Shown: positions 6,950 through 15,200, numbered from the stretch's first letter. The stretch is 19,927 bases of DNA from CAZGOM01 sp964542875 (GCA_964542875.1 CAZIWA010000106.1:1-19927), one strand, 5' to 3'. Translations and numbers: made by a program. Notes: generated from the letters alone by a model not told the origin.

Positions 6950-9900
6950 TTACTGGTTTTTATTCCCGATGGAATCGATCACAGGCTCAATCCCTTTGAT
7001 CGCGGTCTTCTCACGAATCACCACACGTGGATTGTGGGAATCCTGCTCGTCTCTTTCCCTCATCATCTCATAGGCTTTTGCATACTGATCTTCTTCAATG
7101 CTCTTTTTCTGTTCGCCAAGGGCCTTCGCTTTCGCCCTCAGCGGATACAGATCTTTCACCGGCCCCGGTCGGCTGGGCTGGATCCCCGCCAGCACCGTCC
7201 ACAGCATTTTCAGATCGCGCGCGCTTCCAAAATCCGGATACGTATGTCGCCCCAAAGGATCAAGCCGGATCACGTTCGCCAGCGCTTGATCGGCCGCCGC
7301 CGGGTCCACCCCATTGCCACTGCGTGATTGCACCTTCCCCCACGCATTCAGGTAGTCCGGGTCCAGCTTCACGGCCTCTTTGAATAAAACAAGCGCCTCC
7401 GTATCCCGGCCCTGCGTCTCACGCAGATAACCCAGCAGGTAATGCACCTGCGGCTTCTCCGGCGTCTCCTTCACCAGCCGGGCAAACACCCGTTCGGCCA
7501 CGCTCTGCGCCACACCGCCGCTGAACACACCCTCACATCCAAAGCAATGGCTCTCCACCCGCCCAAAGCTGTCGGGCATCAGCTCAAACGCCTTTCGATA
7601 ATGCACTTCAGCCTCCTGCACCCGCCCTGCCGCCATCAACTGCACCGCCAGACGCGACTGAATGCAATACGCATCCGAAAACAGCGTAAGCGACTCCTCA
7701 TACATCTTGATCGCCCGCGAAGTCTGCCCGCTGGCAAACACCTTGTCCGCCTCTTCAGCCAGCCGGATCGCCTTCACCACATTCGCGTAAATCTCCGCGT
7801 CCTTGGTCTGGCCCTTGGCCGTCAGGATGTCGCGCAGCACCGCATACACCCGCATGCGCGCGCCATGCCCCTGTTCGCCGTCGGAAGGATCGATCGCCAT
7901 CGCCTGCTTCACCGTTTTTTCTGCCTCATCCAGTTTCTTCTGGTTCAGCAGCAACTGCGCTTTCCAGATCAGAGGCCGCTCCTCAAACCGATCTCTGGCA
8001 AAAAGCTCATCCAGCTTTTTCATCGCGCCATCGCCGTCGAGTTCCAGCAGCAGCGCATACGCGTCATCCAGACCCGGGCTTTGATCAAGCACCGCGTATA
8101 CGATCCTGCGCGCCTCATCGTCACGGCCTGCTTTTTTCAACGCCGTTGCCGCCATGATCGGCAGTTTCGGCAGCGTATCTTTCTCCGAATGCCGGCCATC
8201 TCTTACGTAGCCGGCAAGGTCGGCGCTGTTCCACCACGGCGCCGTATCCAACAACACCAGCACATCCGCATGCCGCCCGGAAACAAAGTACACCTGCGCC
8301 AGAAGCTGGAGCTGAATATCAGTCCGCTCAGGCACTCCGTATCTCCCATATCGATAGGCATTCCGGGTTTTGCTCTGTGCTGCGGGGTCTTTATAGGTGC
8401 TCTTCATAAGCGCCCGCTTGATGATCGCTTCTGCATTTTGAGGCCGCTTGTTCCCCAGTTCATGCCACACCACCGTCGCCAGCAGCACTTCCGTATTGTC
8501 GTCTTCTGACGCCTTCTCCAGAAGGTCCGTCGCGATACGCACCGCCTCCTCCTGCAGTTTCACGTCCGGCTGAAGTTCTGTGGCCTTCAGCAGTTGCACC
8601 GCCCGTTGGAATACCCCCTTATCAGACCCCATTGGCAAGCCAGGCTGCGTCTGGGCCGACGTTCTGAATTCCTCCATCATCATCGCTATCGCTTCCTGCA
8701 TCTGGCCTCCCGCCAGCAGCGCCGCAGTCAGCTTCTCTTTGAGAACCACCTTCAAATCCGAACGCGTCCCCGGGTCTTGAAGGAGCTTCTTTATCCGGTC
8801 AATCGGTCCCTGGCTCTTGCCCGCCCGCGCCCCCGCGCTGATGAACCGATCCCAAACCGGCCGCTCAGGCTCCTGTGCCGTCAGCTTGTCGAAAAATGCC
8901 AACGCCATGTCAGCATCCACATATTGATCCAGCACCCCCGGATATTCGCTCAGTGCTGAATAACCGCTCCACTCGTTCTGCTTCACCGGATGCTTTTTCA
9001 GAAATGCCAGCGCATCATCAACCCGACCCTTGGCCACCAGCCCCGCCACGTAATAATCCGCGGCTTCCACCCACGTGTTATCGGATCGCTGCTGCCTTCT
9101 GAAGTCCTCGACCTTCCTGCTCAACGCATCCGCGGGCTTTGCAGCCTCAGCATTTTCCTTGGGCTTCGCGCTCAGAAACTTCGCCTCCATCGCCTCAAAC
9201 AGCGCACCCGAGCTGAGGTTGTTGATCAGCCCCCATTGCGCACGCTTGAGTTGCTCCAGGTCTTTAAGCGCGATCTCCCGGGCCAAAGCCGAGGTTTGAT
9301 CATCCCGCCTGAACGTCAACACCTTTTGGGACTTTAATGCGCGCGACAGCAGCGCCCGTGCTTTTTCTTCTCCTGCCAGGCCCACAAGATTCGGCACTTC
9401 CACGGTGGAATCAGAAGAGGTTTCGTCCAATGCCGCTTCAAACGCAGCCAGCGGCGCTTGCGGAAACTGCCTTGCAAATTCTTCGCTGAAATTCTCCACC
9501 CGGCTTCCCAGCGCGCTGTACGCTGCGCCGATCGCCCGCGTGTTTTCCTTCAGCTTCACCACGTCCTTCACCTGCGCATCCCGATCATTCATCAGCGTGT
9601 GCACGATAAACAGCAGGCACAGGTTCCCCGCCCCTTCGCTGCCAGGTTTGATTTCCCGTTTCTGCGCCTGTGCCGCCAATTCCGGCCACGCGTCGGGCTT
9701 GGGCAGCACCAGCATCACCTTGTGAAACCCAACCGATTCTTCGGGGGTGTTTGAATACCAGGAGCGTCCCGATTTATTCGGCAAAACAAGCAGTTGGTCA
9801 TAAAGCGCCAGCCACTGCGTCACGGCTTCATTGGGCGCAAGCGTGTCAATGGTCTTGGCCAGTGCATCCACCTTGGCATTCCACTGCGCCGAAAGGCTCA

Positions 9901-10051
9901 CCGGTTTAGCCTCAGCCGCCTCAGCCCCCGGCGGCCGATATGCCTTCACCTCATCCACCACCTTCACGGCGCCTTCAAAATCCGCCGCCCGCGCAAACCC
10001 CGTACACGTCAACGTCATCGCCAACGCCAGGAAAAATGTAGATCGCTTCAA
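6950..10051 (-). CDS. Large exported TPR-repeat protein
   Basis: A 1033-residue, almost wholly alpha-helical protein. The N-terminus MKRSTFFLALAMTLTCTG followed by FARA-AD is a Sec signal peptide with an AxA cleavage site near residue 22, so the mature protein is periplasmic or surface located. TPR-like helix pairs are clearest in the last third: about 778-828 (SRAIKMYEESLTLFSDAY, GRVQEAEVHYRKAFELMPD) and 870-905 (HYLLGYLRETQGRDTEALVL then FKEAVKLDPDYLNAW). Degenerate repeats fill most of the rest. A HCFGC motif (about 835-839) sits inside a break in the repeats and could bind metal or form a disulfide. The start codon is TTG, chosen because GGAGGT lies five bases upstream and the signal peptide begins there. 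TPR proteins are scaffolds for protein complexes; the partner is unknown and there are no operon mates. Confidence 0.8.
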   Translation of the reverse strand: MKRSTFFLALAMTLTCTGFARAADFEGAVKVVDEVKAYRPPGAEAAEAKPVSLSAQWNAKVDALAKTIDTLAPNEAVTQWLALYDQLLVLPNKSGRSWYSNTPEESVGFHKVMLVLPKPDAWPELAAQAQKREIKPGSEGAGNLCLLFIVHTLMNDRDAQVKDVVKLKENTRAIGAAYSALGSRVENFSEEFARQFPQAPLAAFEAALDETSSDSTVEVPNLVGLAGEEKARALLSRALKSQKVLTFRRDDQTSALAREIALKDLEQLKRAQWGLINNLSSGALFEAMEAKFLSAKPKENAEAAKPADALSRKVEDFRRQQRSDNTWVEAADYYVAGLVAKGRVDDALAFLKKHPVKQNEWSGYSALSEYPGVLDQYVDADMALAFFDKLTAQEPERPVWDRFISAGARAGKSQGPIDRIKKLLQDPGTRSDLKVVLKEKLTAALLAGGQMQEAIAMMMEEFRTSAQTQPGLPMGSDKGVFQRAVQLLKATELQPDVKLQEEAVRIATDLLEKASEDDNTEVLLATVVWHELGNKRPQNAEAIIKRALMKSTYKDPAAQSKTRNAYRYGRYGVPERTDIQLQLLAQVYFVSGRHADVLVLLDTAPWWNSADLAGYVRDGRHSEKDTLPKLPIMAATALKKAGRDDEARRIVYAVLDQSPGLDDAYALLLELDGDGAMKKLDELFARDRFEERPLIWKAQLLLNQKKLDEAEKTVKQAMAIDPSDGEQGHGARMRVYAVLRDILTAKGQTKDAEIYANVVKAIRLAEEADKVFASGQTSRAIKMYEESLTLFSDAYCIQSRLAVQLMAAGRVQEAEVHYRKAFELMPDSFGRVESHCFGCEGVFSGGVAQSVAERVFARLVKETPEKPQVHYLLGYLRETQGRDTEALVLFKEAVKLDPDYLNAWGKVQSRSGNGVDPAAADQALANVIRLDPLGRHTYPDFGSARDLKMLWTVLAGIQPSRPGPVKDLYPLRAKAKALGEQKKSIEEDQYAKAYEMMRERDEQDSHNPRVVIREKTAIKGIEPVIDSIGNKNQ

Positions 10052-10056
10052 AAGCC

Positions 10057-10062
10057 ACCTCC
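10057..10062 (-). promoter_or_regulatory. Strong Shine-Dalgarno fixing a TTG start
   Basis: On the minus strand GGAGGT occupies 10062-10057 and is followed after five bases by TTG (10051-10049), the first codon of the TPR gene. A full anti-Shine-Dalgarno match at this spacing, together with the signal peptide that starts there, decides for the rare TTG start. Confidence 0.8.
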
Positions 10063-10370
10063 GGAAAAAGTAAGTGATAAACCCGAAACGACACGTGAAC
10101 TTTATTTTACGCCCCCCACCCCCTTCCGGTTCACTTTTTTCGCGTCTGTGACAACGTTACAGGCTTGTATGCGTTTTGACCTCTGCGTATTGCGCGTCAC
10201 TTTTCGCCCCAGCGGTCGCACTTGTTGCCATCGCAACTCAATTTTGATGCCGGACTTAAACCATTTCGAAATCGCCACCCTCGGCCGCCCCACACAAGCA
10301 TGTAAACCCTGCTCAATCTTGTAAATCGTGTTAAAAATCCTCCCTCTGAATTCCCCTCACGCACCCATAG

Positions 10371-10403
10371 AAAAAGGGCATGGCTTCAAAAAGCCATGCC
10401 CTT
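10371..10403 (-). terminator. Intrinsic terminator of the DUF2156-GNAT gene
   Basis: A perfect 13-bp inverted repeat (AAGGGCATGGCTT at 10374-10386, AAGCCATGCCCTT at 10391-10403) with a 4-nt loop. On the minus strand it is followed by a run of five T counting the stem end, and lies 22 bases after the stop codon at 10425. Confidence 0.92.
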
Positions 10404-10424
10404 CAAATTGCATCATAAAAAAAC

Positions 10425-12062
10425 TCAGCCCACGCTCGCCGGCGCATCCTGGCTCACCGATGGCTTCAGCAGACTCGCCTGCTTCAAAACCATTCGCAGC
10501 CCATGCCGCCCCTGCCCGTAATAGTTGGGCAGCGCATCGTGATCGCTGAAACCCAGCTTCCGGTACAGCGCGATCGCCGGCGCATTGTCCGCGCGCACTT
10601 CCAGGTACACCCGGTCGATGCCCCGGCACGCCAGCTCATGCAGCGTCTTCTCCGCAAGCCGCCGGCCGATCCGCTTGCCCTGCGCTTCCGGGTGCACCGC
10701 CAGCGCGTACACGCGCCCCGTGCGCCCCTTGCGGTGCTGCCGGATGAGCCCCACCGACCAGCCCACCACCCGGCCCGTGGCGTCCTGCGCCACGTCCACG
10801 ACGGCCCGCTGGCAGTTCAGCAGGTACTTCACCTGCCGCTTGTTGAACGTCTCTTCAATCGTCTGGAAGCACACACGCTCCAGCTCCATGATGTCCGTCA
10901 GGTGCGAAGCCTGCGCCCGCGTCACCGTGATGGTCTGCTCAGGCTGCGCCTGCGCCTCGGCCACCTGCAGCACGCCAGACGCCTCCGCACCCGCGCCCAC
11001 AGGCTGCTCCACCGGCTGCGCGTGAGGCAGGATCGTCGGGTTCTCCAGAGGCATGTCAATCGCAGGCGGCGCACTCGCCACCGGCGCCTGACGCGTCATC
11101 ATCGTCTTGCCCAGCAGCTTCACCGGACGATAGCTCTGCTTCGTGAACCTCAAGCTGGGAATGCCCCAGTCGTCCGACACATTGCAAAGCGGATACTTCG
11201 ACCAATACTGCGCGCAAAACTCGCTGAAAATGTACTGCGCGCTCCCGTGGTACTCCGGATGCGTCTTCTCGATCACCACCGAGCACATCTGCGCGCTAAG
11301 CGCCTCGCCGAACGTAAAGCCGATCAGCTTCCCGTCCACGAACAGCGACATGCCCACAAACCCCAGTTCCTTCCAGTTGTCCAGCGCGCGCTGCGTCGAA
11401 AGCAGATCCCTGTGCCGGAGAATGTCCGACCCCAGGTGCATGTCGTTCACTTCGCCCTCGTGCGTGTCGTCCCCATGGTTGCGCCACAGGTCCAAAAGCG
11501 CCATCGCCGCCGGCTTGTGCTCGTCGCTGTAAGGCGCGGTCGAAAACCCAGGGTAGTCGCGCATGAACTTGCTGCGCCCGTGCCGCTTGGATTTAAGCGC
11601 GCCGCCCGCCAGGTCGATCATCCGGGCCGTCTCATACACATAGTCCGCATTCATCGGGGCCGCTGAAAGCGTTACACCCGGCAGGCCGGAGAGCTTCTCG
11701 ATCATCTCGTCGGAGATGTACTCAATCCGGCTGTTGGCGACCGACGCATGCACCTTGTTATACCTGTCCATGAGCTCAAAGCTTCCCTGGACGGCGCGCG
11801 CCAAGTCTTCAGTCGTTGCATTGTGTTCGGGGATCGGCGGGTACAGGAGCGTAAGGTCCCGGCCATTCGCAAAAATACAGATGTGATTGTGCAGGCTCGT
11901 CCAGTAGACGTTGAGGCTGCTGCTCCAGATATACACCATCGCAAAGCTGTAGTCGCTGATGGGTGCTTGAAGCTGATTAAAGGCGGAATCGAATCTTGGT
12001 TTGTCGGCCAATGTCACGCGGGATAAGCCAAAAGGCTGCCCGTCAGGGTCAGGGTCGTCCAT
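10425..12062 (-). CDS. DUF2156 domain fused to RimI-like GNAT acetyltransferase
   Basis: A 545-residue fusion. Residues about 15-318 are a DUF2156 domain (the family of the MprF/LPG synthase C-terminal domain, itself a double GNAT fold): ISDYSFAMVYIWSSSLNVYW near the start and DDWGIPSLRFTKQSYRPVKLL near the end are the typical blocks. A Pro/Ala/Gln-rich linker (about 325-375) leads to a GNAT domain (378-528): ALAVHPEAQGKRIGRRLAE is the acetyl-CoA-binding motif, and YLEVRADNAPAIALYRKLGF plus ALPNYYGQG are characteristic of RimI-type enzymes that acetylate protein N-termini. The substrate of the fusion is unknown; an N-terminal or amino-group acyltransferase role is inference. No membrane helices, unlike MprF. 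Start: ATG 12062 fits the family; GTG 12104 would add 14 residues. AAGGAG lies 19 bases upstream of ATG with a hairpin between (see 12062-12087). A terminator follows at 10371-10403. Confidence 0.85.
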   Translation of the reverse strand: MDDPDPDGQPFGLSRVTLADKPRFDSAFNQLQAPISDYSFAMVYIWSSSLNVYWTSLHNHICIFANGRDLTLLYPPIPEHNATTEDLARAVQGSFELMDRYNKVHASVANSRIEYISDEMIEKLSGLPGVTLSAAPMNADYVYETARMIDLAGGALKSKRHGRSKFMRDYPGFSTAPYSDEHKPAAMALLDLWRNHGDDTHEGEVNDMHLGSDILRHRDLLSTQRALDNWKELGFVGMSLFVDGKLIGFTFGEALSAQMCSVVIEKTHPEYHGSAQYIFSEFCAQYWSKYPLCNVSDDWGIPSLRFTKQSYRPVKLLGKTMMTRQAPVASAPPAIDMPLENPTILPHAQPVEQPVGAGAEASGVLQVAEAQAQPEQTITVTRAQASHLTDIMELERVCFQTIEETFNKRQVKYLLNCQRAVVDVAQDATGRVVGWSVGLIRQHRKGRTGRVYALAVHPEAQGKRIGRRLAEKTLHELACRGIDRVYLEVRADNAPAIALYRKLGFSDHDALPNYYGQGRHGLRMVLKQASLLKPSVSQDAPASVG

Positions 12063-12087
12063 GGTGTGGCGTAACGCCAGTCTCCTT
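12062..12087 (-). promoter_or_regulatory. Ribosome binding site with hairpin in the spacer
   Basis: On the minus strand AAGGAG (12087-12082) lies 19 bases before ATG 12062, too far for normal initiation. The spacer contains TGGCG-TTA-CGCCA (12079-12067), a 5-bp hairpin. Folding it leaves two plus four unpaired bases, an effective spacing of about six. Similar folded spacers are known from phage T4 mRNAs such as gene 38. Confidence 0.45.
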
Positions 12088-12127
12088 AGAATCCCGTTAT
12101 TCACGGGTTGTTAGCCGCTTGTACACC

Positions 12128-12147
12128 CCCGCCTCACATTCGGCGGG
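12128..12147 (-). other. GC-rich hairpin between kdpC and the DUF2156-GNAT gene
   Basis: CCCGCC (12128-12133) and GGCGGG (12142-12147) form a perfect 6-bp stem with an 8-nt loop, about 130 bases after the kdpC stop in the direction of transcription. No T run follows, so it is not a classical terminator; it could slow transcription or belong to the leader of the next gene. The preceding 12150-12270 is AT-rich and could hold that gene's promoter. Confidence 0.35.
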
Positions 12148-12274
12148 ACACAAAACTGACTAAACATCTCGATAATCATGACGGTATTGGTATTAAATTC
12201 AAGGGCATTTTCCCCGATACTCCAACATTACTTAAACTAATACCCGCAAAACGTCCGATAAAACCTACATCTAC

Positions 12275-12862
12275 TCATTTCCCAACCGGCACCTTGTTCA
12301 ACGCCAGGTTCAACAACAGCACATTCACCGTCGGCTCACCCAGCACATCAAAACCCCGCCTCCGGGTGTTCTGGTTCACCAGCAGCCTTAAACGGTCCAG
12401 GTTCACCCCCCGCGCCGCCGCCACCCGCTCCAACTGATACTCCGCCCCCGCCAGGCTGATGTCCGGGTCCAGCCCGGACCCCGAAGCCGTCACCAGGTCC
12501 ACCGGCACCGGGCGCGACGCATCCAGCCCATAACGCTTCTGCGCCGTGTGATACATCGCTACCCGGTCGTTCACCTGTTGGATCAGCGCCGGGTTGGTGA
12601 CGCTCAGATTGCTCCCCGCCGACGCCGACGCATCGTAAGGCGTCGATCCCGTCGCCGATGGCCGGCCCCAGAAGTACCGGTCCGACACAAAAGACTGACC
12701 CACCAGCCGGCATCCCACCGTCTGGTCCCCATCCTCAATGAAACTCCCATTGGCCTGAGCAGGAAAAAACGTCTGTCCCACCGCCGTCACCGTCAACGGA
12801 TATGCCAGCCCGGTGATCAAAGCCAGCGAAACAAACACGGCGAAAACAGGTCGAAGGTTCAT
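12275..12862 (-). CDS. kdpC: Potassium-transporting ATPase subunit KdpC
   Basis: The 195-residue product is KdpC, the single-helix subunit that binds KdpA and KdpB and raises the ATP affinity of the K+-uptake pump KdpFABC. The N-terminal membrane helix (about 5-27, FVSLALITGLAYPLTVTAVG) is followed by the family marks FFPAQANGSFI, GQSFVSDRYFWGRPSATG, SGSNLSVTNPAL, DLVTASGSGLDPDIS and FDVLGEPTVNVLLLNLAL. Its length is normal. Start: ATG 12862 aligns with known KdpC proteins; a frame open to 12898 adds 12 residues that do not fit. No good Shine-Dalgarno is seen. The kdpB stop is 132 bases upstream, an unusually long and strongly structured gap. No kdpD or kdpE follows; the next gene is unrelated. 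Confidence 0.96.
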   Translation of the reverse strand: MNLRPVFAVFVSLALITGLAYPLTVTAVGQTFFPAQANGSFIEDGDQTVGCRLVGQSFVSDRYFWGRPSATGSTPYDASASAGSNLSVTNPALIQQVNDRVAMYHTAQKRYGLDASRPVPVDLVTASGSGLDPDISLAGAEYQLERVAAARGVNLDRLRLLVNQNTRRRGFDVLGEPTVNVLLLNLALNKVPVGK

Positions 12863-12897
12863 GATTGGTAATCCAGGGTTGAATAGGTCGGGAAGCA

Positions 12898-12918
12898 AGG
12901 GTCTGAGGTCTAGGATCT
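12898..12918. repeat. Three tandem heptamers upstream of kdpC
   Basis: Three contiguous 7-nt units, AGGGTCT, GAGGTCT and AGGATCT. They are the inverted counterpart of the units at the kdpB end (12990-13003), and together the two blocks form the long stem described at 12905-13003. A less regular series with period near seven (AGGTTTC, AGGTCGC, GGGTGTA) follows around 12947-12967. Confidence 0.6.
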
Positions 12919-13003
12919 GGACAGAGTTGGAGCCGCAAAGAGGAGTAGGTTTCAGGTCGCGGGTGTAAAGGTCTTAGACCTTTCTGACCAGACCCTAGAC
13001 CCC
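12905..13003 (-). other. Long-range stem-loop covering the kdpB stop and kdpB-kdpC gap
   Basis: In the transcript, the segment from 13003 to 12988 can pair with that from 12920 to 12905 in a 16-bp stem with two G-U pairs and no mismatch. The 67-nt loop contains a second hairpin with 7-bp arms (AAAGGTC 12967-12973, GACCTTT 12977-12983). The kdpB stop codon (12997-12995) lies within the outer stem, so ribosomes finishing kdpB would open it. It could control mRNA stability or kdpC translation; no T run is present to suggest termination. Confidence 0.5.
12990..13003. repeat. Two heptamers forming the kdpB stop codon
   Basis: AGACCCT and AGACCCC are adjacent 7-nt units. On the minus strand they read GGGGTCT-AGGGTCT and supply the last Gly-Val codons and the TAG stop of kdpB, so the array begins inside the gene end. 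Confidence 0.55.
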
Positions 13004-15118
13004 GCAAAACACCAGCCCCATATAAATCAGCTTGATCCCCACAAACGGCACGATCAGCCCCCCCAACCCGTAGATCAGCAGGTTGTTGCGCAGCAATTCC
13101 TGCGCGCCCACATGCTTGTACGCCACGCCTTTGAGCGCGATGGGAATCAGGAACACGATGATCAGCGCGTTGAAGATCACCGCGCTCAGGATCGCCAATG
13201 CAGGCGAATCCAGCCCCATGATGTTCAAGTGCTTCATCCCCGGATACGCCAGCAGAAACACGCCCGGGATGATCGCAAAATACTTGGCCACGTCGTTGGC
13301 GATGCTGAACGTCGTCAGCGCCCCGCGCGTCATGAGCAACTGCTTGCCGATCTCCACGATCTCGATCAGCTTCGTCGGGTTGGAGTCCAGGTCCACCATG
13401 TTGCCTGCTTCCTTTGCGGGCTGGGTGCCGGTGTTCATGGCCACCGCCACGTCCGCCTGCGCCAGCGCCGGCGCATCGTTGGTCCCGTCGCCCGTCATGG
13501 CCACCAGCCGTCCCTGGGCCTGATAGTCCCGGATCAGCTTCAGCTTCATCTCCGGCGTCGCCTGCGCCACAAAGTCATCCACCCCCGCCTCCGCGGCGAT
13601 CGCCGCCGCCGTCAGCGGATTGTCGCCGGTGATCATCACCGTCTTGATCCCCATCCGCCGCAGTTCGGCAAACCGCTCCCGGATCCCGCCTTTCACGATG
13701 TCCTTGAGATAAATCGTCCCCAGCACCACACTGTCTTCCACCACCACAAGCGGCGTTCCGCCCTTGCGTGCCACTTCCTCCGCGGCCTTCTGCACATTGG
13801 CCGGCATTGTCGCCCCCCGGCCCTTCAAAAACGTCTCCACGGACCCCAGCGCGCCTTTCCGGATCACCTTCCCGTCGATGTCCACGCCGGACATGCGCGT
13901 CTGCGCGCTAAAGGGCTCAAAGTGCGCGTTGTGCGTCGCCAGGTCACGCGCCCTCAGGTTGTGTTTCTCCTTGGCCAGCACCACGATGCTGCGCCCCTCG
14001 GGCGTCTCGTCCGCCAGCGAAGCCAGTTGCGCCGCATCCGCCAGCCGATCAGGCGTGATCCCATCCGCGGGAATGAACTGCGTCGCCTGCCGGTTCCCCA
14101 GCGTGATCGTTCCCGTCTTGTCCAGAAGCAGCACGTCCACGTTCCCCGCCGCTTCCACCGCGCGCCCGGAGGTTGCGATCACATTCGCCCGGATCATCCG
14201 GTCCATGCCGGAGATGCCGATCGCCGAGAGCAGCCCCCCGATGGTCGTGGGAATCAGGCACACCAGAAGCGAGATCGTCGCGATCAGCGAAATCGCGCCC
14301 GGTGCCTTGCCCGCGCCCAGCACCAGCGAAGGCAGCGCCGAGAAACACACCAGCGTCACGCACACCAGCAGAAAAACGATCGTCATGCCCGCCAGCAGAA
14401 TCGAAAGGGCGATTTCATTGGGCGTCTTGCGCCGCTTGGACCCTTCCACCATCGAGATCATCCGGTCCAGGAAGCTCTGTCCCGGCTCTGCGGTCATCCG
14501 GATCACCAGCCAGTCGGAAAGCACGCGCGTGCCGCCCGTCACGCTGGACCGGTCGCCGCCGGATTCCCGGATCACCGGCGCGCTCTCGCCCGTCACCGCG
14601 CTTTCATCGACCGACGCCACCCCGCGCACGGCCTCGCCGTCACCGGGCACCGGCTCACCGGCCACCACCAGCACGTGGTCGCCGGGGCGCAGTTCCGAAG
14701 CGCGCGCCGCCTCCGTCATCTCCGGCCCAGGCAGGTCCGTAGCGGCTTCCCAACCCTTCTTGAGCCTCTGCGCCGGCACATCCTTCCGCGCCGCCCGCAG
14801 GCTCTGCGCCTGCGCCTTGCCCCGCCCCTCCGCCAAACTCTCGGCGAAGTTCGCAAACACCACCGTAAACCACAGCCACCCCGCGATCACCAGCACAAAC
14901 CCCGGGCTCGTCAGCGCATCGTTCGTCCCCTCGCGCACCCCCATCAGGCCCATCACCCCGATCAGCGTCGCCAGCACGCTCGACACGAACACCACGAACA
15001 TCACCGGATTCCCCACCTGCGACTTGGGATGCAGCTTCTTGAACGACGCCACCAGCGCCTGCTTCAAAAGTGGACCCGACAAAAACGAAACCGACTTGGC
15101 TTGCTCTTTATTCGACAT
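12995..15118 (-). CDS. kdpB: Potassium-transporting P-type ATPase subunit KdpB
   Basis: The 707-residue product is KdpB, the ATP-hydrolysing subunit of KdpFABC. The P-type motifs are complete: VTGES at 175-179 (actuator; the serine corresponds to the one phosphorylated in E. coli KdpB to shut the pump off at high K+), LLDKTGTIT with the phosphorylated Asp333, KGALGS in the nucleotide domain (421-426), MITGDNP (495-501) and MTGDGTNDAP (541-550). CLIPTTIGGLLSAIG (287-301) is the KdpB-type fourth membrane helix. Length is normal. Start: ATG 15118 or GTG 15127; AGGGA is four bases from the GTG and 13 from the ATG, so this is undecided and I give the ATG. It lies about 100 bases after kdpA, across a 23-bp tandem repeat. 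The last codons and stop are made by heptamer repeats. Confidence 0.96.
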   Translation of the reverse strand: MSNKEQAKSVSFLSGPLLKQALVASFKKLHPKSQVGNPVMFVVFVSSVLATLIGVMGLMGVREGTNDALTSPGFVLVIAGWLWFTVVFANFAESLAEGRGKAQAQSLRAARKDVPAQRLKKGWEAATDLPGPEMTEAARASELRPGDHVLVVAGEPVPGDGEAVRGVASVDESAVTGESAPVIRESGGDRSSVTGGTRVLSDWLVIRMTAEPGQSFLDRMISMVEGSKRRKTPNEIALSILLAGMTIVFLLVCVTLVCFSALPSLVLGAGKAPGAISLIATISLLVCLIPTTIGGLLSAIGISGMDRMIRANVIATSGRAVEAAGNVDVLLLDKTGTITLGNRQATQFIPADGITPDRLADAAQLASLADETPEGRSIVVLAKEKHNLRARDLATHNAHFEPFSAQTRMSGVDIDGKVIRKGALGSVETFLKGRGATMPANVQKAAEEVARKGGTPLVVVEDSVVLGTIYLKDIVKGGIRERFAELRRMGIKTVMITGDNPLTAAAIAAEAGVDDFVAQATPEMKLKLIRDYQAQGRLVAMTGDGTNDAPALAQADVAVAMNTGTQPAKEAGNMVDLDSNPTKLIEIVEIGKQLLMTRGALTTFSIANDVAKYFAIIPGVFLLAYPGMKHLNIMGLDSPALAILSAVIFNALIIVFLIPIALKGVAYKHVGAQELLRNNLLIYGLGGLIVPFVGIKLIYMGLVFCGV

Positions 15119-15131
15119 AGTGTTCACCGTT

Positions 15132-15200
15132 TCCCTATCTCTTCGGGGACTGATCCTCTGTCTCTGCGGGGACTGGTTCCCTTCTTCAAGGGACCTGTCC
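15132..15200. repeat. Three imperfect 23-bp tandem repeats between kdpA and kdpB
   Basis: Units start at about 15132, 15155 and 15178. The first two share a TCTCT-k-CGGGGACTG core at the same phase (GGGGAC at 15145 and 15168); the third is more diverged (AGGGAC at 15189) and is a near-palindrome, GGGAC-CT-GTCCC. The array fills nearly the whole kdpA-kdpB gap and includes the kdpB ribosome binding region. It resembles REP-like palindromic elements, but no transposase is nearby. Confidence 0.6.

Larger units (their letters stand above)
10052..10424. other. Intergenic region upstream of the TPR gene
   Basis: About 370 bases separate the DUF2156-GNAT gene end (10425) from the TPR gene start (10051), both on the minus strand. 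A strong terminator sits at 10371-10403, so the TPR gene should have its own promoter here. Candidates are TAAAAT on the minus strand at 10109-10104 as a -10 box (no good -35 seen) and an imperfect operator-like palindrome, CTGTGAC (10146-10152) with GTTACAG (10156-10162). A 63-codon open frame at 10102-10293 is not believable as a gene. Confidence 0.5.

Noticed and set aside
7442..8509. A 355-codon + strand frame opposite the TPR gene
   Set aside because: Basic, low-complexity translation without motifs; the opposite strand has a signal peptide, TPRs and a perfect ribosome binding site.
10102..10293. A 63-codon minus-strand frame before the TPR gene
   Set aside because: No ribosome binding site and no family resemblance, and it covers the likely promoter region.
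10503..11666. A 387-codon + strand frame opposite the DUF2156-GNAT gene
   Set aside because: Arg/His-rich antisense shadow of a gene with clear protein motifs.
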